A stretch of DNA of 64,000 bases from an uncultured Rubrobacteraceae bacterium (lineage in GTDB: Bacteria > Actinomycetota > Rubrobacteria > Rubrobacterales > Rubrobacteraceae). Shown piece by piece: positions 16,051-24,898 of the stretch; position 1 is the stretch's first letter, and each line of letters opens with the position of its first letter. The notes below the pieces were generated by a model. The model was not told where the DNA came from. It made no database searches and saw only the letters and a program-made list of their open reading frames with translations. Made by a program: the position numbers and the translations under genes. Location: assembly GCA_902806065.1 (NCBI GenBank), contig CADCVE010000077.1, forward strand, positions 1 to 64,000, read 5' to 3'.

Positions 16051-16434
16051 TTATTTGGTGGTTTTGTTGCGCTTTGCGAGAATAGCTTTTTTGGGGGATA
16101 GTTCGTGTTCGTCGAGGTACTGGTCCAGTATCCCCTGCAGGCCGGCCAAACGACGTTCGCGTAACTCGGGATGGCGGATAGTTATGTTCACGGAGCCGGC
16201 TTCGACCTCGGACTCCACCTCTAGCATCCCGTCCACACCGGCTCGCTCGCTGGAGAGAAAGACGTCGGTGAGGAGGGCTTCGGCGGCGGTGGCGAGGTCG
16301 CTCAAAGCGCCGCCGCGCAACCCGGCGACGGCGCCCGTCCAGGCGATAAACACACGGACCTCCCCCGCGTGGGCGAGTTCCGCCGGAAACTCTCTTCTGT
16401 GAGTCTTGGCGCCCATAAGACTGTAAGCATACAC
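16051..16434 (-). CDS. Unknown protein, possibly histidine-kinase-like ATPase fold
   Basis: A 127-residue soluble protein, divergent from the protease lipoprotein gene. The order of a helix (LSDLATAAEALLTDVFL) followed by strands (MLEVESEVEAGSVNITI) recalls anti-sigma-factor or HATPase domains, but no N-box or G-box is evident. The start could be the ATG at 16434 or the in-frame ATG at 16416 (MGAKTHRREF). Function not recognised. Confidence 0.5.
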   Translation of the reverse strand: MYAYSLMGAKTHRREFPAELAHAGEVRVFIAWTGAVAGLRGGALSDLATAAEALLTDVFLSSERAGVDGMLEVESEVEAGSVNITIRHPELRERRLAGLQGILDQYLDEHELSPKKAILAKRNKTTK

Positions 16435-16488
16435 GGTCGAGGCTCGTTACACGGTTGGTATACTCGGGTAGCAACGCTCGTCCGGACC

Positions 16489-16515
16489 GGAACTTTCGCT
16501 GGGTCTGACCGTATA
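16489..16515 (+). promoter_or_regulatory. Candidate ECF-sigma promoter for the HtrA-type gene
   Basis: GGAAC at 16489-16493 and CGTATA at 16510-16515 are 16 bases apart, the layout of many extracytoplasmic-function sigma promoters. The site is 48 bases before the TTG of the protease gene. An envelope-stress promoter would suit an HtrA-type protease. Confidence 0.35.
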
Positions 16516-16562
16516 CGAATAGTTGCTGGCGGTACCGAAGATCAACGGGAGGTAGTAAGAGG

Positions 16563-17669
16563 TTGAAAGGCAAAGCGGCTCTTTATCTGGCGCTCGTCCT
16601 TACATTCGGTTTAGTGGCGCTCGTTGGGTGTTCGTCGGGTGGGACAGAGCCGGGGCCGAGGGACCAGAACGTGGCGCAGACGGTGCCGGAGGTGTCGGAA
16701 GATGTACCGGAGGACGAGCCCGTGGCGAGGGTAGCGGCGCAGGTAGGGCCATCGGTCGTACAGGTAAATGTACGGGCCGTGCAGTCCACACCGTTCGGGG
16801 GCGTTCAGGAAGGCTCGGGTGTGGGGAGTGGTGTGATCTACCGCAACGACGGCTATATCGTCACCAACAGCCACGTGGTCCAGAGCGCGAACGAGGTAAA
16901 CATCGCCTTTGCCGACGGCTCCGAGGAGCGGGGGCAGGTGGTAGGGACGGATCCTTCCTCCGAGATCGCGGTGGTCAGGGTGAAGCGCCAGGACCTGCCG
17001 GCAGCGAAGTTCGCCGAGGCGGGCACGGATGTCGTACCCGGACAGCTCGCGGTCGCTATCGGTAGCCCCTCCGGCTTCCAGTCCACCGTAACTTCCGGTG
17101 TCATCAGCGGCCTGAACAGAGAGATACCGGCCGAAATTACTGGCGGTCGCCGGGATGAGGCTCTGGTCGACCTGATCCAGACTGACGCCCCTATCTCGCC
17201 GGGTAACTCCGGCGGGGCCTTGTTGAACCGCGACGGTGAGGTCGTGGGCATCAACGTCGCCTACCTGCCGCCCGAGAGCGGTGTCGAGAGCATAGGCTTC
17301 GCCGTCCCTTCGAGCACGGCGATCTCCGTCGCCGACCAGCTCATCGAGAGCGGCCAGGTCTCGCGCCCGTTTCTCGGTATCTCCAACCGCGACCTGACCC
17401 CGGAGATCGCTGACCAGTTCAGCCTTCCGGTGCAACAAGGGGTAATAGTCGTGGAAGTCGAACCCGGCAGCCCCGCAGACCGAGCCGGGATACGCCGCGA
17501 AGATGTGATCACCACCCTAGACTCGACCGAAGTAGAGGGCTCCGGTGACTTGCTGGGCGCCCTGCGCGACTACCGTCCCGGAGACACTGTCACTCTAACC
17601 GTCCTGCGAGGCGGCGGCGCGGGAGATGAAGAGCGCATAGAGGTCGAGCTGGGCGAACGCCCGCAGTAA
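16563..17669 (+). CDS. HtrA/DegP-type trypsin-like serine protease, lipoprotein
   Basis: A 368-residue envelope protease. The signal peptide ends in a lipobox LVGC (Cys23), then a disordered acidic linker to about 55. The chymotrypsin-fold domain carries His104 (TNSHVV) and Ser216 (SPGNSGG). The position of the third triad residue is Glu134 (SSEIAVV) where HtrA proteins have Asp in DIAV. A single PDZ domain covers about 270-368 (PFLGISNRDL onward). It degrades or refolds damaged exported proteins. The TTG start follows GGGAGG. A putative ECF promoter lies upstream. Confidence 0.85.
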   Translation: MKGKAALYLALVLTFGLVALVGCSSGGTEPGPRDQNVAQTVPEVSEDVPEDEPVARVAAQVGPSVVQVNVRAVQSTPFGGVQEGSGVGSGVIYRNDGYIVTNSHVVQSANEVNIAFADGSEERGQVVGTDPSSEIAVVRVKRQDLPAAKFAEAGTDVVPGQLAVAIGSPSGFQSTVTSGVISGLNREIPAEITGGRRDEALVDLIQTDAPISPGNSGGALLNRDGEVVGINVAYLPPESGVESIGFAVPSSTAISVADQLIESGQVSRPFLGISNRDLTPEIADQFSLPVQQGVIVVEVEPGSPADRAGIRREDVITTLDSTEVEGSGDLLGALRDYRPGDTVTLTVLRGGGAGDEERIEVELGERPQ

Positions 17670-17689
17670 AGGGTACGGGAGGAGCAGCC

Positions 17690-17920
17690 ATGTGGCCAAA
17701 GAGAATCAAAGAAACGTTCGCCATACTGACTATCGGCGACGGAGTGATCGCAGCCCTCGCCCCCAGAGAACACTCTCTCCTCTGGGCGGGTATCGGACCA
17801 AAGAGCATTCATAAGATAGCCTACTTCTTCGCCGAGAACCCGAACTACTTGCGCCTCCTCGGCCTGACTCAGATAATCTGGGGCATCTGGCTCGCCACGA
17901 AACAATACCCGGAAGAGTAA
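17690..17920 (+). CDS. Small membrane-associated protein of unknown function
   Basis: A 76-residue product with a strong GGGAGGAGC site before the ATG, twenty bases after the protease gene and five bases before the cation exporter, so all three are probably co-transcribed. One hydrophobic segment lies near residues 12-24 and another near 55-70 (LRLLGLTQIIWGIWLAT). Family not recognised. Confidence 0.65.
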   Translation: MWPKRIKETFAILTIGDGVIAALAPREHSLLWAGIGPKSIHKIAYFFAENPNYLRLLGLTQIIWGIWLATKQYPEE

Positions 17921-17925
17921 CCTCC

Positions 17926-18876
17926 GTGGCCCACTCACACCCGGATCACGGCCACGGCCACGGCCATAGCCACGGTCATAATCACGGGCGGGGAGCGGAT
18001 CGGCGCGCGCTGTCGATCGTCTTTGCTCTTACTACCGCGTTCATGGTGGTGGAGGTAGTGGGCGGGCTCGTCACGGGCAGCCTCGCGTTGCTCGCGGACG
18101 CGGGGCACATGCTCTCGGACGCGTTCTCGCTGGGGCTCGCGCTCGTCGCGGTCTGGCTGGCGTCGAGGCCCGCGACCCCGAACAGGAGCTTTGGCTACAA
18201 GCGCGCCGAGATACTGACCGCTCTCTTGAACGGCGTGACGCTCGTAGCGATCTCTGTGTGGATCCTCGTCGAGGCCTACAATCGTCTCTGGGAGCCGCCG
18301 GAGATCCTGGGCGGCTGGATGCTTGCCGTCGCCACACTCGGTCTCGTGGTAAACATCGTGGGCGTCCTCATCCTCTCGCGTTCGGGCGGCGAGAGCCTGA
18401 ACGTCCAGGGCGCCCTCCGCCACGTAGTCGCCGACGTCATGGGCTCGGTCGGCGCGATAGCAGCCGCGCTGGTAATCCTCGCAACCGGGTGGCGCTACGC
18501 GGACCCGCTCATCAGCGCCCTGATCGGCTTGCTGGTCCTGGCAAGCTCCTGGAGGCTCCTGCGCGATTCCACGAACATCCTCCTCGAAGGCACGCCACCC
18601 GGCATGGACGCTAACAAGGTCGGCAGGAGCATGGCCGCCGCAGAGGGCGTACGAGAAGTCCATGACCTGCACGTCTGGACCATCACCAGCGGCTTTCCGG
18701 CCCTGTCTGCTCACGTCCTCGTCGGCCACGACGAGGACTGCCACGCTCGCCGCCGCGACCTCGAAGACCTCCTCGCCCGCGAGTACGGCATCAAACACAC
18801 TACCCTTCAGGTTGACCATGCCGGTGACCACACCGCAACCCTGCACAGTCTGCAGTTCCGCTCCCGCAACGAATAG
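17926..18876 (+). CDS. czcD: Cation diffusion facilitator (Zn/Co/Cd exporter), CzcD-like
   Basis: A 316-residue CDF transporter that exports divalent metal ions in exchange for protons. The N-terminus is a His-rich metal-binding tail (HGHGHGHSHGHNHG). Six transmembrane helices follow. The metal-site motifs are visible in helix II (HMLSDAFSLG) and helix V (HVVADVMGS). A cytoplasmic ferredoxin-like C-terminal domain begins at about 210 (VREVHDLHVWTITSG). The start is GTG, five bases after the preceding stop. The size matches CzcD/ZitB. Confidence 0.9.
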   Translation: MAHSHPDHGHGHGHSHGHNHGRGADRRALSIVFALTTAFMVVEVVGGLVTGSLALLADAGHMLSDAFSLGLALVAVWLASRPATPNRSFGYKRAEILTALLNGVTLVAISVWILVEAYNRLWEPPEILGGWMLAVATLGLVVNIVGVLILSRSGGESLNVQGALRHVVADVMGSVGAIAAALVILATGWRYADPLISALIGLLVLASSWRLLRDSTNILLEGTPPGMDANKVGRSMAAAEGVREVHDLHVWTITSGFPALSAHVLVGHDEDCHARRRDLEDLLAREYGIKHTTLQVDHAGDHTATLHSLQFRSRNE

Positions 18877-18948
18877 CTCACACCCGCAACCGGCAGTAAC
18901 CTCTCTTCGTATACTTGGAGCACGTATATACGACAGGGATGATCCGAT

Positions 18949-19098
18949 CTGTGTAAGCTACTGATAGTGGTTGGCGTTGTGGCAGCAGTAATTCTGGTCT
19001 TCTCGGGTAGTTGCGTGCTGGGCCACATCCTGGACGTTACAACCGCTCTGGACCACCTCGCAACCCTACGTTGTTTCGCGGAGTGCAAAGGGGAGTGA
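18949..19098 (+). CDS. Possible small lipoprotein-like ORF
   Basis: A frame of about 49 codons reads CKLLIVVGVVAAVILVF, then SGSC, which looks like a signal peptide with a lipobox, and ends ATLRCFAECKGE before TGA. Only CTG at 18949 or internal GTG codons could start it, and no good ribosome binding site is present. From 19099 to 19629 I see no convincing gene. Confidence 0.25.
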   Translation: MCKLLIVVGVVAAVILVFSGSCVLGHILDVTTALDHLATLRCFAECKGE

Positions 19099-19629
19099 GT
19101 GGGGCTGCGAATGGCTCTAACACGCGGAACATGCCAGAGCAGGGGAGCCCGTGGCTCCCGAAGGCCACAAGTCGCAGGTGCGATCAGACCCTACAATGGC
19201 CCAATGACGCCGGCTACTTCGAACTGCTGCCCATCCTGGGGAGCATAAAGCATGCGATCGTTGGAGACCCTGGTCTCGACAACGAGCCCGCAAAACGGCT
19301 CACCCCGTTCGGAGGAAGACGCCACTCGGAGCGAACTAGGCTACGAACAGCGCAACGCGGGGCTGCAGTGGACCTGGCAGGCACTGCGCGGGCCGAGAAC
19401 TTCAGTTGGTTTTTCCGGAGTCGGCAAGTGCGACGCGTCGAGGGTAGCGTCTTAGTCGCCCTGGGGCTATGAGGCTTGGCGTTCCCGAGCGCCGGTAGCG
19501 TGGCGATCACGAACGAAACTCTCAGCCTCCGCACTTCCGTGAAAAAAGAACACCCTGCCTACCCCCGCGGGAGTTCGGATCGGCCGCCCTTTGCCTCGAC
19601 GTGTATCAAAGTGTCGCGGTTCGCCCAGT

Positions 19630-20151
19630 TTAGCGGCTAGCTTCCCAAAAGCGGGCGTCGTCGTCGAGGTTCCGGAGGACGCTCGTGAGCATCTCGTGCA
19701 GCAGGCGGCGCTCAGCGTTGTCGAGCGGCCCCAGCACAGCATCCTGGACTCTCGTGGCCACGGCCTCGGCTTCCGAGATCGTCCTTTTTCCAGCATCCGT
19801 CAGGGCTAGGTCGTACCGACGCCGGTCTTCGGGGTCGCGGCGTCGCTCCACCAACCCGAGCCCTTCGAGCTCGTCGACGAGGCCCACCATAGTCGTACGG
19901 TCGATCGCCAGCTTCTCGCCGAGGTCTCTTTGGGCGTGGGGTCCCTCGCCGACCAGCACGACCAGGACACCGTAGTGGCGGGCCTGGAGCCCCATCGGTT
20001 CCAGGGCCCGCTCGAATCCCTCCCGGGCGAGCTGGCTAACCTTACTCATCAAGAAGCCCGTGTTGCGCACCAGGGCCACGGGCGGCAGGTTCACCCGATT
20101 TCGTCCCGATTCTCCCCGTCCCGATTCACTCCTCGACCCCTCGGTCTCCAC
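19630..20151 (-). CDS. MarR-family transcriptional regulator
   Basis: A 173-residue winged helix-turn-helix protein. The recognition region is GPHAQRDLGEKLAIDRTTM and the wing is VERRRDPEDRRRYDLALT, the classic MarR D-x-R-D/R motif. The C-terminal helices give dimerisation. The GTG start follows AGGAGGTAGGG. It is divergent from the membrane protein gene at 20304, with a palindrome between them, so it likely represses that gene and itself in response to a small ligand. Confidence 0.88.
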   Translation of the reverse strand: METEGSRSESGRGESGRNRVNLPPVALVRNTGFLMSKVSQLAREGFERALEPMGLQARHYGVLVVLVGEGPHAQRDLGEKLAIDRTTMVGLVDELEGLGLVERRRDPEDRRRYDLALTDAGKRTISEAEAVATRVQDAVLGPLDNAERRLLHEMLTSVLRNLDDDARFWEASR

Positions 20152-20252
20152 TATGCCCTACCTCCTCCTGGCCCTCGCGGCGCGGCTTCGTGCCAGTTTA
20201 CTGGTACGTAGGACTACTTACGATCCCGTTTTTTTCATCACTTTTGTTGATA

Positions 20253-20267
20253 ATCAGCAATGCTGAT
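20253..20267. promoter_or_regulatory. Palindrome, candidate MarR operator
   Basis: ATCAGCA-A-TGCTGAT is a perfect 15-base palindrome in AT-rich DNA 37 bases before the membrane protein start, between it and the divergent marR gene. Size and position fit a MarR binding site. Confidence 0.5.
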
Positions 20268-20303
20268 AGTATTGCGATGAAGAAACTGCGGAAGGAGCCG
20301 GGT

Positions 20304-21071
20304 ATGAGGAAGGGAACGAATCAGGAGGAGAGGCACGAGCGGACGCTGCTGCGCCTCGGTGCGGTATCCGCGGTGCTCGGCACCCTCGCCAACGTCGTTG
20401 CCTCTGCCGGGCACGGCGACCTACCCGAGACCGGCACACATGCCGCCCTTAGCTTCGTCGCCGAACGAGACACGTGGAGCCTGGTCCACCTGACCTCCAT
20501 CTTCGCGGTCCTGCTGTGGCTGGTCGCCTTCGTGGGGCTCTCCGGTTCGATGTCTCGGGGCGCGTCGTGGTTGCTCGCCCGCTTCGGGATCGCCAGCATT
20601 TTGGTGGGCGCCGCCGTCCACGTGGTCTTCTTCTCTATCGACGGCTATGCGCTCAAGGGGACGGCTGATGCGTGGGCCGCCGCGTCGGGATCGGAGCGGG
20701 AAAGCCTGCTCCGAGCAGGCGATCTGGTGCTTCTCCTCCAGGAAAGCCAATTCGTCAGTGCGATCATCTTGGTGCTGGGCCTACCTTTCTTGCTCTTCGG
20801 GCTCTCCGTGGCCTTCAGCAGCGCGTACCCTACCTGGCTTGGCTGGGTAGGAGCCACTGCGGGAGCCGGAGCATTATTCACCGGGGTGACCAGGTTCGTC
20901 CGGCTCGAGCTGGTCCCCGACCCTGTCCTATTCGGCGTGTTCGGTATGGGCGTGAGCTTGTGGATGGCCGCCATGGGCACACTGATGTGGAAGCGTGCCA
21001 GGAAGCTCCCACGCGCCGACACCAAGGCGCCCCATGACTCGCACGATAAGGTCAACGCCTCCTCGCCATAA
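20304..21071 (+). CDS. Polytopic membrane protein under MarR control
   Basis: A 255-residue protein with about six hydrophobic segments (for example LVHLTSIFAVLLWLVAFVGL, then WLLARFGIASILVGAAVHVV). The ATG at 20304 is preferred over that at 20277 because AAGGAG lies six bases upstream. The layout, with a conserved segment ending in a long hydrophilic tail, resembles other unassigned actinobacterial membrane proteins. I cannot name the substrate, if any. The neighbouring MarR gene and the palindrome suggest induction by a toxic compound. Confidence 0.7.
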   Translation: MRKGTNQEERHERTLLRLGAVSAVLGTLANVVASAGHGDLPETGTHAALSFVAERDTWSLVHLTSIFAVLLWLVAFVGLSGSMSRGASWLLARFGIASILVGAAVHVVFFSIDGYALKGTADAWAAASGSERESLLRAGDLVLLLQESQFVSAIILVLGLPFLLFGLSVAFSSAYPTWLGWVGATAGAGALFTGVTRFVRLELVPDPVLFGVFGMGVSLWMAAMGTLMWKRARKLPRADTKAPHDSHDKVNASSP

Positions 21072-21258
21072 ACGTGCCGGCGCCGGAGGAGGCGCATAGC
21101 CTACGAGCTCACGACCCGCGCAAAGCACGTGGGGAAGAAGGCATACCCGATTTACTATTCTGTCTCCGTTTCTGCCAGGCCCCGCTGCAGGTCGCGGTGC
21201 TCCATTGGTGGCCTGGTTCGATTCGGAGAACACCTGAGCTTCAGGAGTTCCTCGCACA

Positions 21259-21285
21259 AACATATCAACGTGCGTTAGACTGTTG
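21259..21285. promoter_or_regulatory. Imperfect inverted repeat, candidate ArsR-family operator
   Basis: AACATATCAACG-TG-CGTTAGACTGTT is an imperfect dyad directly before the ArsR-type start. Position and half-site length fit an autoregulatory metal-sensor operator. Confidence 0.35.
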
Positions 21286-21287
21286 CT

Positions 21288-21656
21288 ATGAACGACGAAC
21301 GCTGCGATCTGCTGTGTATTGATGCTCCACGCGCGGAGGCGATTCGCCGAGCGCGCCTCGATGTTGAGGTTGCTTCGGGAGCGGCGGAGCGGGCACGGGC
21401 GTTGGCGGACCCGACGAGGCTAATGTTGGCGGCGGCTTTGCGGGAGGGTGGGGAGCTTTGCGTGTGCGACCTCGCCTGGATCTCCGAACGCGCCCAGAAC
21501 CTCGTCTCGCACCACTTGAGGATACTCAGGACACAAGGGCTCGTGCGTTCGCGGCGAGACGGTAAGCTCGTCATGTACGAGCTCACGGAGGTAGGACACG
21601 CGCTGCTCTCAGCCGTGATCGGCGAACCGGTAAAGGGTACGGAGGTGCGCGCGTGA
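21288..21656 (+). CDS. ArsR/SmtB-family metal-sensing repressor (CadC/CmtR-like)
   Basis: A 122-residue winged-helix repressor. ELCVCDLA in the helix alpha-3 region supplies the CxC pair used by CadC/ArsR-type sensors, and the N-terminus adds Cys6 and Cys10 (ERCDLLC), which CadC proteins also use for Cd/Pb binding. QNLVSHHLRILRTQGLV is the recognition helix. The stop overlaps the GTG of the following P-type ATPase, so the sensor controls its own exporter. Confidence 0.88.
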   Translation: MNDERCDLLCIDAPRAEAIRRARLDVEVASGAAERARALADPTRLMLAAALREGGELCVCDLAWISERAQNLVSHHLRILRTQGLVRSRRDGKLVMYELTEVGHALLSAVIGEPVKGTEVRA

Positions 21657-23848
21657 GGGAGAGAAAGATGCTTCCGGTTATTGGGCAGGAGCCAGCCACT
21701 CCGGTTACGCGTAGGGAGCCCGCGGAGCAAGCTGCGGTCGATGGCGCGGAGCGAACGGTCGTCCGGGTGGAGGGAATGGATTGCGCCAGTTGCGCCGCGA
21801 CCGTCGAGAAGGGTGTATCGCGGCTTCCGGGAGTGCATCGGGTCGTGGTGAACTTCGCCGCCGGGAGGCTCGACGCGGAGCACGACCCCAGCCTTACATT
21901 AGAGAAGATCGAACGGGCCATCAGAGAAGCCGGATACGAGGTAGGCGGTACCGAAGAGGCGGAGAGGACGCCCTTCTGGAGAACGCCCAGGGCTATCCTG
22001 ACCGCCGCTTCCACGCTACTGTTCGCGGCGGGTCTGGCGTTGAGTCTGGCGGGGGCGCCGGAGGTCGTTCGGGTAGGGACTTACGCCGCGGCTATCGTGG
22101 TCGGCGGGTTACCCATCTTCCGGGCGGCGCTCGCGGGGCTGCGCGCTCGTCATCTGGACATGAACGTGCTGATGAGCGCGGCCACGATAGGCGCCGCCGG
22201 GATCGGACAGTGGGCCGAGGCCGCCTCCGTAGTCGTCCTCTTCGCGGCGGGCAACGCCCTTCAGGTCTATGCCATAGACCGCACCCGCGGCGCCGTGCGG
22301 GCGCTGGTGCGGCTCACCCCCAACGAGGTCCTCGTCAGGAGAGGTGGCGTTGAATTGCTGGTCCCCGCCGATGAGGTCGTCGTCGGGGAGACGGTGGTCG
22401 TACGCCCCGGCGAGCGTCTGGGCGTGGATGGCAGGATCATCGAGGGCGAGACGACCGTGGATGAGTCGCCGGTTACGGGAGAGAGTATCCCGGTGGAGAA
22501 GGGATCGGGTGACGAGGTGTACTCCGGCAGCCTCAACGGCTCCGGGGGCGTGCTGGTGCGGGCGACAAAGAGGGCTGGGGACTCGACGCTGCAGAGGATC
22601 GTACGTCTCGTGGAGGAGGCGCAGGCCAGAAAGGCCCCAGCCGAGCAGTTCGTGGACCGGTTCTCGCGGGTCTATACCCCGCTGGTCGTGGCTGTCGCGG
22701 TGAGCCTGGCCGTGGCGCCGCCCTTGTTCGGGGCGGAGTTCGGGACGTGGTTTTACAGGGCTCTGGCGCTGCTCATCATCGCCTGTCCGTGCGCCCTGGT
22801 AATCTCCACTCCCGTCACGGTAGTCTCGGGGATCGGAGCGGCCTCCAGGCGCGGCATCCTGATCAAGGGCGGCGCGGCGCTGGAGGCCGCCGGGCGGCTC
22901 AAGGCGCTGGCCTTCGACAAGACCGGAACGCTCACGGAAGGCCGTCCCGTCGTCTCGCGGGTCGTGGCGCTGGGCGAAAGCGAGGAGGCGGAAGCAGTAA
23001 AGATCGCGGCGTCTCTGGAGCGCCGCTCGGAGCATCCACTGGCTTATGCCATCTTGACCGCCGCGAGGGGTTATGAGACAGGCGGGGACAGCATCCCGAC
23101 GGTCACGAGTTTCCGGGGGATAGCGGGGCGGGGCGCCGAGGGTGAGGTCGGGGGCAAGCGGTACCTGATCGGGAGCCCCAGGCTCTTCGCCGAACGCGGC
23201 ATCTCTCTGGATGCCGCACAGGAGGCGCTCGAAGAAGTCGCGGCCGCTGGTGAGACCCCGGTAGTCCTCGGGGAAGAGAGCGGATCTCTGGCCGTCTTCG
23301 GGCTCGCGGATACCCCGCGTCCGGAGGCGCAGGCAACCCTCGATGGCCTGCGCGCCGCCGGGATCGAGGAGCTCGTGATGCTTACCGGGGACTCAGAGGC
23401 TCCCGCTCGCAGGATGGCCGAAGCTCTGGGGATCGACTACCGGGCGCGTCTACTACCGGAGCAGAAAGTCGAAGCGGTGCGCGAGCTGGTCGAGAGAGCG
23501 GGTTCGGTGGGCATGGTCGGCGACGGGGTCAACGACGCGCCCGCCCTCGCCGCCGCCTCGGTCGGGTTCGCCATGGGTGCGGCAGGCACGGATGTAGCCC
23601 TGGAGACCGCCGACGTTGCCCTCATGCAAGATGACCTGCCGAAGCTCGCCGAGGCGATCCGGCTCTCCCGCTCCGCCGAGCGCATTATCCGGCAGAACGT
23701 CGCCATCTCGATCCTCATAAAAGGCATCTTCGTCCTGCTCGCCCCCTTCGGCCTCGTCGCGTTGTGGCTCGCCGTGCTCGCCGACATGGGTACCTCCATC
23801 GCCGTGACCCTCAACGGCCTCAGGCTGTTCCGAAAAGGCGACGGCTAA
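21653..23848 (+). CDS. cadA: Heavy-metal P1B-type ATPase (Cd/Zn/Pb exporter)
   Basis: A 731-residue ATP-driven metal exporter. The N-terminal HMA domain has GMDCASC (residues 41-47). The membrane metal site is CPCALV. The phosphorylation motif is DKTGTLTEG and the hinge is MVGDGVNDAPAL. The Ser-Glu-His-Pro motif (RRSEHPLA) lies in the N domain. CPC together with the adjoining CadC/CmtR-like sensor points to Cd2+/Zn2+/Pb2+ rather than Cu+. The start may be the GTG overlapping the sensor stop or the ATG at 21668; the former is used here. Confidence 0.92.
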   Translation: MRERKMLPVIGQEPATPVTRREPAEQAAVDGAERTVVRVEGMDCASCAATVEKGVSRLPGVHRVVVNFAAGRLDAEHDPSLTLEKIERAIREAGYEVGGTEEAERTPFWRTPRAILTAASTLLFAAGLALSLAGAPEVVRVGTYAAAIVVGGLPIFRAALAGLRARHLDMNVLMSAATIGAAGIGQWAEAASVVVLFAAGNALQVYAIDRTRGAVRALVRLTPNEVLVRRGGVELLVPADEVVVGETVVVRPGERLGVDGRIIEGETTVDESPVTGESIPVEKGSGDEVYSGSLNGSGGVLVRATKRAGDSTLQRIVRLVEEAQARKAPAEQFVDRFSRVYTPLVVAVAVSLAVAPPLFGAEFGTWFYRALALLIIACPCALVISTPVTVVSGIGAASRRGILIKGGAALEAAGRLKALAFDKTGTLTEGRPVVSRVVALGESEEAEAVKIAASLERRSEHPLAYAILTAARGYETGGDSIPTVTSFRGIAGRGAEGEVGGKRYLIGSPRLFAERGISLDAAQEALEEVAAAGETPVVLGEESGSLAVFGLADTPRPEAQATLDGLRAAGIEELVMLTGDSEAPARRMAEALGIDYRARLLPEQKVEAVRELVERAGSVGMVGDGVNDAPALAAASVGFAMGAAGTDVALETADVALMQDDLPKLAEAIRLSRSAERIIRQNVAISILIKGIFVLLAPFGLVALWLAVLADMGTSIAVTLNGLRLFRKGDG

Positions 23849-23856
23849 CGTCACCA

Positions 23857-24186
23857 ATGAGGCGCAGTAAGCTCTCAGGCCCTCCCAAGGCCTGTGCCCT
23901 ATCCAGGCCGGAGCAGGCTCGCCGGCGGCGGGAGGTGGCCGCGGAAGTCTTCAGGGCAGCCCGGCGGCCCGGAGAGTTCGAAGACGGCTACGAGTTTACT
24001 TTTCCGGGGAGCTTGGAGTGGGCGGACCGGCTCATCGGGTTCGTCGTGTTCGAGCGTGTCTGCTGCCCCTTCTTTACCTTCGAGATCTTCTTCGAGCCGG
24101 ACACAGGGCCGATCGTGCTGAAGATTAGAGAACCGGAGGGCGTAAAGGAATTCGTCGAGGAGTTGGTGGAGCTCCAGCCCGGTTGA
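23857..24186 (+). CDS. Cys-Cys-Pro motif protein linked to metal resistance
   Basis: A 109-residue soluble protein eight bases after the metal ATPase gene. It has a core FPGSLEWADRLIGFVVFERV, then CCPFFTFEIFFEP and a C-terminal helix REPEGVKEFVEELV. Proteins with this CCPF pattern are, from memory, found beside mercury, arsenic or cadmium resistance genes, but no biochemical role is known to me. The vicinal cysteines could bind a soft metal ion and hand it to the ATPase (inference). Confidence 0.7.
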   Translation: MRRSKLSGPPKACALSRPEQARRRREVAAEVFRAARRPGEFEDGYEFTFPGSLEWADRLIGFVVFERVCCPFFTFEIFFEPDTGPIVLKIREPEGVKEFVEELVELQPG

Positions 24187-24325
24187 GCATCCGTGCGGGT
24201 CGTATTTCAGGGTAAGCATCCTTTGTGGTGTGCTAGGATTTAGAGGTTCGTGAGAGGCGAAACAGCGGCAGGTCCAAGTCCGCCTTTCGTGACTGACCCG
24301 GAGGATTTCAAAGAGAGGTACCGAG

Positions 24326-24898
24326 TTGGAGAAGAGCACGGGCGGCAGGTTCAACAGGACCACGATCATTATCGGGCTCATCGTCCTGGCCTTTATAGTG
24401 GGCTTCGCCGCGATCGTCATCATAGATAGCCAGCAACAACAAGAGACCGGCGACATAGAAGGGGTCGAGGAGTTCGAGGTGGCCAGCGGGGTCAACAACC
24501 ACACCCAGGACACCGTGGACTACGAGCAGGACCCGCCGGCCGGTGGCGAGCACAACCCCGTGTGGCAGAACTCCGGGTTCTACGACGCGCCGGTACGCAA
24601 CGAGAACGCGGTGCATACCATGGAGCACGGCGCAGTCTGGATCACCTACAGCCCCGACCTCCCGCAGGACCAGATAGACACCATCCAGGGGATGACGGAG
24701 GGTGCAACCTGCCTGCTCGCGAGCCCATACCCGGGTCTGGACTCGCCGATAGTGGCCTCCGCCTGGGGCTACCAGGCGCGGTTCGAAAGCGCCGACGACC
24801 CCAACCTGGAGAGGTTCATCAGCCGTTACCAGCAGGGCCCCCAGACCCCCGAGCCCGGCGCCACCTGCACCGGTGGAATAGCCGATCCCGCCGCATAA
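24326..24898 (+). CDS. DUF3105 membrane-anchored protein
   Basis: A 190-residue protein with a cytoplasmic N-tail, one transmembrane helix (TIIIGLIVLAFIVGFAAIVI) and an extracytoplasmic DUF3105 domain carrying the family hallmarks NENAVHTMEHGAVWITY and SAWGYQARF. Two Cys (ATCLL and GATCTGG) may pair. The role of DUF3105 is not established; its His-rich core suggests metal binding. TTG start after AGAGAGG. The next gene starts at the base after this stop. Confidence 0.82.
   Translation: MEKSTGGRFNRTTIIIGLIVLAFIVGFAAIVIIDSQQQQETGDIEGVEEFEVASGVNNHTQDTVDYEQDPPAGGEHNPVWQNSGFYDAPVRNENAVHTMEHGAVWITYSPDLPQDQIDTIQGMTEGATCLLASPYPGLDSPIVASAWGYQARFESADDPNLERFISRYQQGPQTPEPGATCTGGIADPAA

Noticed and set aside
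19011-19472. 153-codon frame in the gap before marR
   Set aside because: No ribosome binding site, odd composition and no recognisable motif; the region seems non-coding or decayed.
22109-23035. 308-codon minus-strand frame within the metal ATPase gene
   Set aside because: Antisense shadow of the P-type ATPase coding region.
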